DNA of 64,000 nucleotides. Source: Natranaerobius trueperi. GTDB taxonomy: Bacteria; Bacillota; Natranaerobiia; Natranaerobiales; Natranaerobiaceae. Of the stretch, positions 1 through 8,266 are shown piece by piece. The translations under genes were made by a program, and so were the position numbers. The stretch is taken from the NCBI RefSeq assembly GCF_002216005.1, contig NZ_NIQC01000004.1, forward strand, positions 1-64,000, in the 5' to 3' direction. Positions within the stretch are counted from its first letter, which is position 1. Each line of letters starts with the position of its first letter. The notes under the pieces are model-generated. The model had not been told where the DNA came from. It made no database searches and saw nothing but the letters and a program-made list of their open reading frames with translations.

Positions 1-376
1 CGGTACTATGACCTCGGCTGACTTCTTACGGTTCAACCGTGCATCACTGCACGATTTGTCGCTGTGGGTTGTTGGTTAAACCCTCTTGTCGGCAACCCCC
101 GTAAGACCTCCCCTGTTAAGAACGGTAACTTTCCTCTCATATATCTGCCACATTTACACCGTAGAGCTCGGGTGGTATCGGATTTTGTGTTGTTCAGCAC
201 ACTTGTCCGCTCTAAATATGCCTTGTATGTGGTTTCTGTTCGTCAGACCGAGATTTTGCATTAGGCTTCCTTCAGACTCCACCTCACGATGGACGCCCTT
301 GCCATTTGCTAACAGTTCCTGCCACCAAGCCTGTAGCGGACTTTCACCGCCTAGCTACCGCCCATGCAGGGCAAAC
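1..376 (-). mobile_element. Group II intron, 5' part (ribozyme domains; maturase ORF lies outside the window)
   Basis: On the minus strand the segment reads like the 5' half of a bacterial group II intron: GTTTGCCC at the 5' end, the GTGAAAGTCCGCTACAGGC block, the AAGGGCGTCCATCGTGAGGT block, a GTCTGAAGGAAGCC stretch, and finally the AGCCGAGGTCATAGTACC type of sequence that usually sits just before the reverse transcriptase/maturase ORF. That ORF would begin left of base 1. The two short plus-strand reading frames here are not genes. The 5' boundary is put at 376 because the ferritin terminator with its T-tract ends at 377-378. The intron class is not certain. Confidence 0.8.
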
Positions 377-377
377 T

Positions 378-409
378 AAAAAAACCTGTAGTTATATAAC
401 TACAGGTTT
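378..409 (-). terminator. Intrinsic terminator of the ferritin gene
   Basis: Bases 382-409 form a perfect 28-base palindrome (AAACCTGTAGTTAT and its complement). On the minus strand it is followed by a run of seven T including stem bases, 10 bases after the ferritin stop codon. The group II intron starts immediately after the T-run. Confidence 0.9.
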
Positions 410-418
410 TAACTAATA

Positions 419-937
419 CTAATTTTGTTCTCCTTCATTAGGTGGAGTAAATGTCCTTTGAGCAAGTTCCTGATCTAGCATTAAAATACCAGAACCATCA
501 TTTCCAACACGCTTAACTTTACTTAAAATGTTATCCATAGAAGACTCTTCTTCTACCTGTTCATCTACAAACCACTGTAAAAAGCTAATTGATGCATGGT
601 GTCTTTCTTCTTGAGCAATATCCATTAAGTTATGTATTAGCTTTGTCACATGTTGTTCATGTTTTAATGATAGCTCAAAAACCTCTTGTAATGAAGAAAA
701 GTCATTCTTTGGGTCTTCAAATCCTGTAATAACAGGAGTTTCTCCATGCTCATCAATAAAATTAAAAAACTTCATAGCATGAAATCGTTCTTCTTCAGCT
801 TGCACCATAAAGAAATTAGCAAAACCATCTAAATCCTCTGATTTACAATAAGCAGCCATGGCTAGATAATAATGAGCGGAATAAAATTCATGCTTGATTT
901 GTTCATTTAACTTATCTAAAAGCTTCTCAGGTATCAT
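419..937 (-). CDS. ftnA: Ferritin (non-haem, FtnA type)
   Basis: A 172-residue four-helix ferritin that oxidises Fe(II) and stores Fe(III) in a 24-subunit cytoplasmic shell. The ferroxidase ligands sit at the family positions: E17, E50, H53, E94 and Q127, with E130 available for the third site. No haem-ligating Met of bacterioferritin type is apparent at the expected place. The ATG follows a GGAGG site at 9-base spacing. It is a single-gene unit with its own promoter (980-1008) and terminator (382-409). The length and residues are typical of the family. Confidence 0.95.
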   Translation of the reverse strand: MIPEKLLDKLNEQIKHEFYSAHYYLAMAAYCKSEDLDGFANFFMVQAEEERFHAMKFFNFIDEHGETPVITGFEDPKNDFSSLQEVFELSLKHEQHVTKLIHNLMDIAQEERHHASISFLQWFVDEQVEEESSMDNILSKVKRVGNDGSGILMLDQELAQRTFTPPNEGEQN

Positions 938-979
938 AAATTAGCCTCCTCATTTTTCATAATATAAATAGTTACTAAT

Positions 980-1008
980 ATTATACATTACAAATTGATT
1001 CTTGGCAA
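980..1008 (-). promoter_or_regulatory. Promoter of the ferritin gene
   Basis: Minus strand TTGCCA (1008-1003), a 17-base spacer, then TATAAT (985-980), about 40 bases before the ferritin start. No convincing Fur or PerR box overlaps it. Confidence 0.6.
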
Positions 1009-1277
1009 CTTTTTCTATAACGATTATATTCTACCTCATTCTATAGAAAAGTCGTATTCTCTCCTATATATAATCTACTATAATGACTGTTCATATATTC
1101 GTGCGAACTACTTTTTCTAATACTTGGATCTACTTTTTTCTGACTTCTTTCACTAGTGCGACATGTGATGTAATAGCTATTTTGTATGAAAAATATGTAA
1201 AAATACTTTTGTTTTCATTACTTTTAAAGAACAGGTTCGTCCTACAAAATAGAAACTTTTAATGAGAGGTTGATTTA

Positions 1278-2048
1278 ATGTTATCTAAAAAGTCTAGACC
1301 TAATTTAACCATGGGAGTTGTTATGGCTATTGGATTAATGTTAGCTTTCTCACCTGTAACTTCTTATGCTATCGAAGAAGAAGTATTAGATCTTAACGGA
1401 GAAACCAGTATAGTAACTGTCAAGGGTGAGGGGATTGTAGAAGTTGAACCTGATTTAGCTTATCTAACACTTGGTGTTGAAACTAGTTCTGAAAGTGTAA
1501 GAAATGCTCAAGAAGAGAATATTGATAAAATGGAATTGGTTGTAGATACCTTACACGATATAGGATTAGATGAACAAGATATTAAAGTTGGACAATATAG
1601 TATCGGTCAACAATATGTACATCCTGAAGATGATGAAGACCCTGAATACGAAGTCTCAAACCAAATTGATGTCACTGTAACAGATTTAGAACAAGTAGGA
1701 CCTATTTTAGAAGCTGGTGTAGAAAAAGGCGTAAACAATGTTATATCCCTCGAATACGGAGTTGAGAGTGAAAAAGAGTATGAACTAAAAGCACTAGATA
1801 AAGCTATGGAAAAGGCAAAGAATAAAGCAAAAAGAATTGCAGCATTTTACAAAAAGTCACTGGGGGATGCTAGGCAAGTAAACGAAGGGAGCACATCCAT
1901 AGGTTATACTGAAATTGATTTCTCTTCTGATAGATCAGTAGCACTAGAAGAAGCAGAAATGGATGCTTATGGTACTGCTGGTTTAGCTGCAGAACCAGGA
2001 GAAGTCACTTTTGATGCTAGTGTAGATGTGTTATATAAAATTGAATAA
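1278..2048 (+). CDS. SIMPL domain (DUF541) exported protein
   Basis: The 256-residue product begins with lysines and a hydrophobic stretch ending near residue 31 (VTSYA), a likely signal peptide, so it is exported to the outer face. The rest matches the SIMPL/DUF541 fold: a first strand with VKGEGIVEVEPDLAYLTLGV, the ALDKAMEKAKNKAKRIA helix in the middle, and a C-terminal VTFDASVDVLYKIE strand. The biochemical role of this family is unsettled (oxidative stress and surface roles have been proposed). The protein is notably acidic. Start ATG with a GAGAGG site upstream. Monocistronic, ending at a hairpin. Confidence 0.85.
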   Translation: MLSKKSRPNLTMGVVMAIGLMLAFSPVTSYAIEEEVLDLNGETSIVTVKGEGIVEVEPDLAYLTLGVETSSESVRNAQEENIDKMELVVDTLHDIGLDEQDIKVGQYSIGQQYVHPEDDEDPEYEVSNQIDVTVTDLEQVGPILEAGVEKGVNNVISLEYGVESEKEYELKALDKAMEKAKNKAKRIAAFYKKSLGDARQVNEGSTSIGYTEIDFSSDRSVALEEAEMDAYGTAGLAAEPGEVTFDASVDVLYKIE

Positions 2049-2049
2049 T

Positions 2050-2123
2050 GTTTTAAGACCCATATTATTACTATGGGTCTTAAAACATAAAAGGCCTCCC
2101 TAGACTATTTTCTCTTAGGGAGG
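2050..2123. terminator. Two back-to-back terminator hairpins between convergent genes
   Basis: The first hairpin, 2050-2086, has a 15-bp stem (GTTTTAAGACCCATA) right after the SIMPL gene. The second, 2092-2123, has stem GCCTCCCTA/TAGGGAGGC and is followed on the minus strand by CTTTTATGTTTT. It serves the convergent RNA methyltransferase operon. Confidence 0.75.
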
Positions 2124-2155
2124 CATTATTTCTCATAAAAAGTTCTAATAACATA

Positions 2156-3298
2156 TTATCTTTGTTTGGGTGGCTTTGGCCCAAAATATTGGTAATAATC
2201 TACTTTAATTCGACCATTAAACAGTTTACGTCTTTTAGTTGCTTCTTCACCAAACAGTTTTTCAAAATTATTGTGAGCAGTCAATATATAGAATGACCAA
2301 CTAGGAAGTCTTTTTCTAAATACTTTACCCATTTCACGATATAATTCATCAACTTCTGGTTCTTCACCTAGTCTTTCACCATATGGTGGGTTGCAAATAA
2401 TTTTCCCGTATTCTTCTTTAGAAGTAAGATCTTCAACTGAAAGTGTATGAAATTCTAGGGTATTTTTACCTAATACTTTTTTTGCATTCTCTTTTGAAAG
2501 TTGTACCATATTATCATCAATGTCATAACCTTTTATCTTTAATTTCTTATCAAACTGAGCTATTTCCATACCTTCTTCTTTAGCTTGTTCCCAAGTTTTA
2601 TTAGAGATATTTGGCCAAGAAGTGGCAGTAAAATCTCTTTTTAACCCTGGGGGAATTTTACAACCTATCATCGCAGCCTCTATCGGAATTGTTCCAGAAC
2701 CACAAAAAGGATCAACTAACGCAGTATCTGGCCACCAACGTGCTAATAAAATTAGTCCTGCAGCTAAAGTTTCTTTTAAAGGTGCATAGCTCTGCAAAGC
2801 TCTATATCCTCGTTTATGTAATCCTGCTCCGGTGGTATCTATAGTTAAAGTTGCAGTATCTTTTAAGAGAGCTATCTCAATTTTGTAAAGTGGACCATCT
2901 TCGTCAAACCATTGTTTATTATATTTTTGTTTTAAGCTTTCTACTACTGATTTTTTTACAATTGCTTGACAATCTGGAACACTATATAATTGTGACTTAA
3001 CAGATTTCCCTTCAACAGGAAAAGTTGCATTTGGCGGTAGTATCTCACCCCATGGAAGTTCTTTTGTTTTTTCAAACAATTCCTCAAAAGAAGTAGCTTT
3101 AAACTCACCTACTTTTATTTTAACTCTATCAGCAGTTCTTAACCATAGATTAGTTCTACAAATTGCTTCATTATCTCCTTTAAAAGTTACTTTCCCATTT
3201 TCAACAGAAATAATGTCATAGCCTAAATCCTTAATTTCTTGTTTAACTAGTGCTTCCATCCCAAAAGTAGAAGTAGCTATTAATTCATAATGCTCCAT
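2156..3298 (-). CDS. THUMP-domain class I RNA methyltransferase (RlmL N-terminal/YpsC type)
   Basis: 380 residues. The N-terminal THUMP RNA-binding region (about 1-160) is followed by a Rossmann SAM-binding domain with DPFCGSGTIPIEAAMIG and the catalytic NPPYGERLG motif, typical of enzymes that methylate an exocyclic amine of guanine. By family it probably makes m2G in 23S rRNA, as the N-terminal half of E. coli RlmL and B. subtilis YpsC do; the exact site is not visible here. It is last in a minus-strand run behind an acetyltransferase (18-base gap). Start ATG with AAAGGATGG upstream. Confidence 0.9.
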   Translation of the reverse strand: MEHYELIATSTFGMEALVKQEIKDLGYDIISVENGKVTFKGDNEAICRTNLWLRTADRVKIKVGEFKATSFEELFEKTKELPWGEILPPNATFPVEGKSVKSQLYSVPDCQAIVKKSVVESLKQKYNKQWFDEDGPLYKIEIALLKDTATLTIDTTGAGLHKRGYRALQSYAPLKETLAAGLILLARWWPDTALVDPFCGSGTIPIEAAMIGCKIPPGLKRDFTATSWPNISNKTWEQAKEEGMEIAQFDKKLKIKGYDIDDNMVQLSKENAKKVLGKNTLEFHTLSVEDLTSKEEYGKIICNPPYGERLGEEPEVDELYREMGKVFRKRLPSWSFYILTAHNNFEKLFGEEATKRRKLFNGRIKVDYYQYFGPKPPKQR

Positions 3299-3315
3299 AA
3301 CATACCATCCTTTTT

Positions 3316-3813
3316 TTAATTAATTAAATATTTTAAATATAGTTCAATTGAATTGTCTACAAAGTTTGGGTTTCCATAACTATCAAAATTATGATGATCA
3401 ACATCCTTTGTTTTTATAAGTTCTGTGAAACCCCATTTTTTATACATTTCTCTTATTTCAGGGCGATCACTCTTAACTCCAATAGTCACTTGAGTTTTAC
3501 CCGCTTCCTTAACACGTTGTAAAACTCTATCCTTTAATTTTCTACCTAATCCTTGGCCTCTATATTCAGGATGTATTCTGAATGCACATATATATGCTCT
3601 AGATAGGCCATCAGCTTCATATGGATCAAAAGAGTTCCAGACAATGTGAAACTCTCCTAATAATTCTTCATGTTCAGAAGATTCTACTACCCAAAACTCT
3701 TGTTTACCTTCTAAAATTCTATCCTTAAAGATTTTTTGAGTTGGTATATTATCTTTTCTCCACGCCCAATTTAACCTTTCAAAGTCAGAAATAACCCCCT
3801 GTCTTATAAGCAT
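3316..3813 (-). CDS. GNAT-family N-acetyltransferase
   Basis: 165 residues with the GNAT acetyl-CoA loop RIHPEYRGQGLGRKL (Q/RxxGxG/A motif) near residues 76-90 and a following helix ending in a KWGF motif, usual for the C-terminal strand. The substrate cannot be told from sequence. It lies between the DUF418 membrane protein (22-base gap upstream) and the RNA methyltransferase (18 bases downstream), so the three are probably cotranscribed. Start ATG with GGGTGATGGAG upstream. Confidence 0.85.
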   Translation of the reverse strand: MLIRQGVISDFERLNWAWRKDNIPTQKIFKDRILEGKQEFWVVESSEHEELLGEFHIVWNSFDPYEADGLSRAYICAFRIHPEYRGQGLGRKLKDRVLQRVKEAGKTQVTIGVKSDRPEIREMYKKWGFTELIKTKDVDHHNFDSYGNPNFVDNSIELYLKYLIN

Positions 3814-3835
3814 TCTCCATCACCCTTTCAGGTAG

Positions 3836-5059
3836 TTACTTTGTTATTGATTGTAATTCTCCATATGTATAGCTTCGCCATAGCCATTCAAATGGTCCAA
3901 ATTTAAATCTAGTCATCCAAAGCTTACTCCATATTATTTGTAGTATAAATATAGATATTGTTATTACAACACCTATAAAAAGCGAAACTCTCCCAAATAA
4001 CCCTAAACCATAACCATAAAAGACCAAAACACTAATAATAGATTGAGTTAAATAGTTTGTTAGAGCTAATTTACCAACATATGACAATGGGTGCAGTAAA
4101 TTATAAAATTTCTCTTTTTGCGATAATATTACAATACCTGATATGTATACTGATGCTAAAGCAATTGAATAAACATAAAAAACAATTTCTTGTATCGGAA
4201 GTTTAAGTTCTCGAGGAAGTAATATTACATCCTGTAGAATTAAAACATAAACAATTAACCCTGGAATTGCTACTAAAGCTCCCCACTTTAAAACATTTTT
4301 AAATATAAAAATATTCTCTTTTATATTATAAAAAATTTCTTTTTTACCTGCATACATTCCCAGTAAAAATAAAAACAAAATATCAGATATACTTATTAAA
4401 ACATTAGCCAAAACAAATGGCAACTCCTCTTGAACACGAAAACTAAGAATTTCACTAAAACTCCCTTCTTGATAAACTTCTAAAGCTTGTATTTTTAGCA
4501 TCTTTCTTTCTTCTAAAGGATCTACTTCCGCATCAATCTGATCTTCAATAATTAATGACTCTGAAAGAAATAATCCACCTTGTACTAATATGGCTAGAAC
4601 AAAAAAACCTAAGATAAACTTTTTTATAATTGTTATTTTAAAATCATTAAATAATAATAAAGTTAAGCCACCAATAGCATATAAATGTAAAATATCTCCT
4701 GACCATATAAACACTAAATGAATTATTCCAAACATAAACAGTCCTAAAATTCTTCTCCGATAAAGAGATACTACATTTAATCCTTTTTTCTTAGCCCTCG
4801 TAGTAAAAAAATAAAATCCTAAACCAAATAAAAACGAGAAAATGGGATAAAACTTCCCTTCCGCAAATAGTTCTATAATCCAAGCAAAGAGAATATTTAA
4901 CTCTCCTACATACTCTCCTGGCGTTTTTTCTAAATAAAATAAAGTTGATTTAAATAACGTCATATTTACGAGTAATACCCCAAATAAAGCAAAACCTCTT
5001 ATAATATCTACTACTTCAACTCTTTTTTTCGGTTCTGTTGGAAAAACGTACTTGGTCAT
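3836..5059 (-). CDS. DUF418 (YeiB-like) integral membrane protein
   Basis: 407 residues and many hydrophobic helices. The N-terminus has the family signature VVDIIRGFALFGVLLVNM, and the C-terminal half (SYVGKLALTNYLTQSI, then FGPFEWLWRSYTYG) matches the DUF418 domain. Relatives are annotated as possible acyltransferase- or transporter-like membrane proteins, but no activity is established. It is the first gene of a three-gene minus-strand run and starts after the bioY terminator. Confidence 0.85.
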   Translation of the reverse strand: MTKYVFPTEPKKRVEVVDIIRGFALFGVLLVNMTLFKSTLFYLEKTPGEYVGELNILFAWIIELFAEGKFYPIFSFLFGLGFYFFTTRAKKKGLNVVSLYRRRILGLFMFGIIHLVFIWSGDILHLYAIGGLTLLLFNDFKITIIKKFILGFFVLAILVQGGLFLSESLIIEDQIDAEVDPLEERKMLKIQALEVYQEGSFSEILSFRVQEELPFVLANVLISISDILFLFLLGMYAGKKEIFYNIKENIFIFKNVLKWGALVAIPGLIVYVLILQDVILLPRELKLPIQEIVFYVYSIALASVYISGIVILSQKEKFYNLLHPLSYVGKLALTNYLTQSIISVLVFYGYGLGLFGRVSLFIGVVITISIFILQIIWSKLWMTRFKFGPFEWLWRSYTYGELQSITK

Positions 5060-5156
5060 CTAACCCCTCACTTTTACCAAATTTTTTATGGATGTTCTAC
5101 ACTATTATAATATATCAAACTAACCATATTAATTTCAAAATTTTATATTAAAAAAT

Positions 5157-5183
5157 AAACACACTTCAACAAGAAGTGTGTTT
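5157..5183 (-). terminator. Terminator of bioY
   Basis: 11-bp perfect stem AAACACACTTC/GAAGTGTGTTT with a 5-base loop. On the minus strand it is followed by ATTTTTTAAT, just after the bioY stop. Confidence 0.85.
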
Positions 5184-5193
5184 AATATTTCTA

Positions 5194-5760
5194 TTATAAT
5201 GAAAACCGTTCTTTTACAGCTAGAGCATGACAACTTCTTACTACAAATGCAGTTGCGATTACTTTTGCAATATCACCAATTAAAAACGGAACAACTCCTT
5301 CAAGTATAGCTAAACTGATAGGAATTTGAGTAATTAAAGCCATCTGTATCACACCGGGTATATAGATAACTATCATTCCACCTAGTGTTAAAGTTGAGAT
5401 TAGTAGTGTCCAATAATGAAATCCAATTTTATTTTCAACTCGTTCAACTAAAATTCCAATAATATAGGCTGCAAAAGGATATGACAACAGATACCCTCCA
5501 GTAGGGCCTACAAGAGTAGTAATTCCTCCAAAGCCTCCTGCAAACACCGGAAAACCTGCTATCCCTATTAATAGATATACTATCTGACTAATAAACCCTT
5601 TCTTTGCACCTAATAATGCACCTGCAAGCATAACTCCCATAGTTTGTCCAGTTATTGGGACAGGGCTGATGGGAATAGGTAAATAAACATAGGCGAGAAT
5701 TGCAGTTAAAGCAGCAAATAAAGCTATTAGAGCTAATTCTTTAATACTCATTTTACTCAT
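5194..5760 (-). CDS. bioY: Biotin transporter BioY (ECF substrate-binding subunit)
   Basis: 188 residues, about six membrane helices. Signatures are PIPISPVPITGQTMGVMLAG near the N-terminus and VGPTGGYLLSYPFAAYI in the middle, both diagnostic of BioY. The protein binds biotin in the membrane and normally needs EcfA/EcfA'/EcfT for ATP-driven uptake; those genes are at 35.3-37.8 kb here. It stands alone between its own terminator and a BirA-type operator that covers its -35 box, so it is most likely repressed when biotin is plentiful. Start ATG with AAAGGAG upstream. Confidence 0.95.
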   Translation of the reverse strand: MSKMSIKELALIALFAALTAILAYVYLPIPISPVPITGQTMGVMLAGALLGAKKGFISQIVYLLIGIAGFPVFAGGFGGITTLVGPTGGYLLSYPFAAYIIGILVERVENKIGFHYWTLLISTLTLGGMIVIYIPGVIQMALITQIPISLAILEGVVPFLIGDIAKVIATAFVVRSCHALAVKERFSL

Positions 5761-5801
5761 ATTAATGCTCCTTTCAGGTTTTAATAACTTCCATATTTTA
5801 C

Positions 5802-5854
5802 AGATTACTATATAGCAAAATTGTTGTCAACCTTCATTCTTGTTATGGTTGACA
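5802..5854 (-). promoter_or_regulatory. bioY promoter overlapped by a BirA (biotin repressor) operator
   Basis: The perfect inverted repeat TGTCAACC-N14-GGTTGACA (5825-5854) has the half-site and 14-base spacing of Firmicute BirA operators. On the minus strand the TTGACA of one half-site (5830-5825) is the -35 box, followed by 17 bases and TAATCT (5807-5802), 42 bases from the bioY ATG. A bound BirA-biotinyl-AMP dimer would block this promoter. Confidence 0.85.
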
Positions 5855-5878
5855 TGTTTTAAATTATTTAATCATGAC

Positions 5879-5907
5879 TTTACCTCGAACGTTTGTTCTA
5901 GTATAAT
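5879..5907 (+). promoter_or_regulatory. SOS-type (LexA) box within the dinB promoter
   Basis: CGAACGTTTGTTCT at 5886-5899 matches the Gram-positive LexA box CGAAC-N4-GTTC. It lies in the spacer between a weak -35 (TTTACC, 5879-5884) and a perfect -10 (TATAAT, 5902-5907), spacing 17, just before the Y-family polymerase gene. Confidence 0.8.
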
Positions 5908-5928
5908 CATTTTAGAGGTGGTCAACAA

Positions 5929-7179
5929 ATGAGTTCTCGAACAATCTTTCATATCGATGTTAATTCTGCCTATTTGTCATGGGAAGCAACTTCAAGGCTA
6001 CAAAAAGGAGAACAGTTAGATATTAGAACTGTGCCATCGGTTATTGGTGGTGATAGTGATAAGCGCCAAGGTATTGTACTAGCAAAATCTATTCCTGCTA
6101 AACACATATACAATATTCAAACTGGTGAAACTCTAAACAGTGCCTGTAAAAAGTGTCCTAATCTATTAATTGTTCCTCCGAACTATTCATTATATCTTCA
6201 ATGTAGTAACGCTATGGTTGAACTTTTGACAAATTACTCTCCGATAATCGAGCGTTATTCTGTCGATGAAGTTTTCTTAGATTTTACTAATATGGAAAAC
6301 CACCATGGACATTATCTAGAAGCTGCACAACAAATGAAAGAATCCATTAAAAATGAATTAGGGTTCACTGTAAATATCGGGATCGGATCTAACAAACTTT
6401 TAGCTAAAATGGCCTCTGAATTTAAAAAACCTGACCAGATACATACATTATTTCCAGGCGATCTTTCTAGGAAATTATGGCCTTTGCCTGTTAATAATCT
6501 TTTTATGGTAGGTAAAGCAACAGAAAAGAAATTACGTGATCGAGGTATTTCAACTATTGGTGAACTAGCTAACACCTCGCGTGAAAAATTAAAACTATGG
6601 TTAAAAAGTCATGGTTTATTAATATGGAATTATGCAAATGGAATCGAGCAATCCCCTGTACGATCCGAAGGAATTCCCATTAAAGGTCTAGGTAACTCAA
6701 CAACTACACCAAGAAATATTACTGAAAGGGAAACAGCAGAACTTTTATTATTATCTCTAACTGAGAAAGTAGCAACTAGACTTCGTAAAATTAATCAATC
6801 TACAAAACTAATTTCTATATCTATAAAAAATGATCAGTTTAATATGTATTCTAAACAAAAAAAGTTATCTATCTCAATAAATTCAACCCTAGATATATTT
6901 AAAGTAGCTAAACAAATTTTTGAAGAGTTATGGCAAGGAGAACCAATTAGACACATGGGAGTTTCTTTATCATCTCTATCAAATAATGATTTTTATCAGT
7001 ATTCTTTATTTGATTATCACTCTAGTTCTCATAATCTTGATAAGGTTATAGATCAAATCAGAGATAAACATGGTGAAACTTCAATAATCCGCTCTTCTTT
7101 TTTATATTCATCAATACCTCCTTTTTCAGGTGGAGTTGATACTGTTGAGGATTATCCTATGATGTCAAGCTTATTGTAG
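5929..7179 (+). CDS. dinB: Y-family translesion DNA polymerase (DinB/UmuC type)
   Basis: 416 residues. Catalytic acids are D10 in FHIDVNSAYLSWEA and D113-E114 in YSVDEVFLDFT. The thumb has helix-hairpin-helix-like sequence near residues 185-215 (FMVGKATEKKLRDRGISTIGELA), followed by the little-finger domain. It copies past damaged template with low fidelity. SVDEVF and the wider sequence are closer to the Firmicute YqjW/UvrX-like branch than to E. coli DinB. Four Cys-flanked residues (SACKKCPN, 71-78) are a group feature. Controlled by the LexA box upstream and followed after 13 bases by a small gene of unknown role. Confidence 0.9.
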   Translation: MSSRTIFHIDVNSAYLSWEATSRLQKGEQLDIRTVPSVIGGDSDKRQGIVLAKSIPAKHIYNIQTGETLNSACKKCPNLLIVPPNYSLYLQCSNAMVELLTNYSPIIERYSVDEVFLDFTNMENHHGHYLEAAQQMKESIKNELGFTVNIGIGSNKLLAKMASEFKKPDQIHTLFPGDLSRKLWPLPVNNLFMVGKATEKKLRDRGISTIGELANTSREKLKLWLKSHGLLIWNYANGIEQSPVRSEGIPIKGLGNSTTTPRNITERETAELLLLSLTEKVATRLRKINQSTKLISISIKNDQFNMYSKQKKLSISINSTLDIFKVAKQIFEELWQGEPIRHMGVSLSSLSNNDFYQYSLFDYHSSSHNLDKVIDQIRDKHGETSIIRSSFLYSSIPPFSGGVDTVEDYPMMSSLL

Positions 7180-7192
7180 AGGAGAGTATAAT

Positions 7193-7456
7193 ATGAAAAT
7201 TATCATGAAACCGATAGAAATGATTGCATGGTTTACAGATAACGACATACCAAAACCTTTAAGGTATCGCATTTCTACTAAAGAGGGAAGTAAACAAGTT
7301 ATTCGTATAGAAAAAATTATATCTGTAGAAGAAGAAAAACTTGCTGGTAATAAAATGTTTGTTTATACATGTCAAAGCACTATTAGAAATCAGACTAGAG
7401 TTTTTGAACTAAAATATGAATTGTCCACATGTAAATGGTACTTGTCGAAAATGTAA
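7193..7456 (+). CDS. Small conserved-looking protein downstream of the Y-family polymerase, function unknown
   Basis: 87 residues, start ATG with GAGGAGAG upstream, 13 bases after dinB, so it is surely in the same SOS transcript. Predicted to be a mixed alpha/beta cytoplasmic protein without membrane segments; it has two Cys (in CQST and STCKW near the C-terminus). Short genes often accompany Y-family polymerases in Firmicutes (YolD-like proteins next to YqjW/UvrX); I cannot show that this one belongs to the YolD family. A role as partner or regulator of the polymerase is an inference from position alone. Confidence 0.75.
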   Translation: MKIIMKPIEMIAWFTDNDIPKPLRYRISTKEGSKQVIRIEKIISVEEEKLAGNKMFVYTCQSTIRNQTRVFELKYELSTCKWYLSKM

Positions 7457-7491
7457 TAATCTGTTATTATAAGAATTGAACAAAAAATAAT

Positions 7492-7588
7492 GAAAAGCCA
7501 ATAGGGGTGCCGAAAATCGGCTGAGAAGGACTCAAGGTCCTACCCTTGAACCTGACCTGGGTAATACCGGCGTAGGGAATTGGCTTTT
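7492..7588 (+). promoter_or_regulatory. TPP riboswitch (THI element)
   Basis: All core blocks of the thiamin pyrophosphate aptamer are present: AGGGGTGC, GGCTGAGAAGGACTC, ACCCTTGAACCTGA and GGGTAATACCGGCGTAGGGAA. They are closed by a P1 stem pairing AAAAGCCAAT with TTGGCTTTT. A terminator hairpin follows 48 bases later, before thiT. Confidence 0.97.
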
Positions 7589-7635
7589 AGTATACAGGCC
7601 ACGTATAACCTATATCTTATGGCCATTAGTACGCT

Positions 7636-7666
7636 AAAAGCGCAATTCGCTACGAATTGCGCTTTT
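7636..7666 (+). terminator. Expression-platform terminator of the TPP riboswitch
   Basis: 14-bp perfect stem AAAAGCGCAATTCG/CGAATTGCGCTTTT with a CTA loop, running into TTTTT. Ligand binding upstream would favour it and switch thiT off. Intervening bases 7589-7635 would form the competing structure. Confidence 0.9.
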
Positions 7667-7702
7667 TGTATTATATATTAATTTTTATTAGGAGGTATTT
7701 AC

Positions 7703-8266
7703 ATGACTAACACATCAACAAATGTAAGAATGATAGCTGAGCTTGGGGTAGCTCTAGCTCTCGCACTAATTTTGAACATGTTCAAATTATTCCAAATGCC
7801 CTATGGCGGATCAGTTAGTTTAGAAATGTTACCAATCGTTATTATGGCATTCAGATGGGGCATAAAGTCAGGTATACTAGCAGGAGCTGGCTATGGGCTC
7901 TTACGTTTGGCTACCGGTGCAACTGCTATTCATTGGGTTCAATATCTTCTCGATTATCCAGTGGCATTTGCAAGTTTAGGATTAGCAGGTATATTTGCAT
8001 CTTGGGTTAATAAAAGTGATAATAAAGTTCCGCCAATAGTCTATGGAATACTTGTTGGAACTTTAGCACGTTTCGTTGCTCATTTTACTTCCGGATTGGT
8101 GTTTTTTGGGGAATATGCTCCGGAAGGCCAAAGTGAATTTATGTATTCTTTAATCTATAATACAACTTTTCTAGCTCCAGAGGGATTAATCACAATGATA
8201 GCTGTTAGTTTACTCGCACTTAACAAAAGTTCTAGTGAGTTTTTTACGACTTCAACTTATAGCTAA
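7703..8266 (+). CDS. thiT: Thiamine transporter ThiT (ECF substrate-binding subunit)
   Basis: 187 residues, six hydrophobic helices. YGGSVSLEMLPIVIMAFRWG (34-53) and HWVQYLLDYPVAFA (77-90) are the ThiT signatures whose aromatic residues hold the thiamine ring. It provides thiamine specificity and relies on the shared EcfT/EcfA module for energy. Preceded by a TPP riboswitch with terminator, so expression falls when thiamin pyrophosphate is high. ATG with AGGAGG at good spacing. Its 3' end overlaps the convergent methyltransferase gene by 23 bases. Confidence 0.95.
   Translation: MTNTSTNVRMIAELGVALALALILNMFKLFQMPYGGSVSLEMLPIVIMAFRWGIKSGILAGAGYGLLRLATGATAIHWVQYLLDYPVAFASLGLAGIFASWVNKSDNKVPPIVYGILVGTLARFVAHFTSGLVFFGEYAPEGQSEFMYSLIYNTTFLAPEGLITMIAVSLLALNKSSSEFFTTSTYS

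Noticed and set aside
64-379. Two plus-strand reading frames of 66 and 97 codons
   Set aside because: They lie across the group II intron ribozyme; the sequence matches intron core blocks on the other strand and the frames have no ribosome sites.
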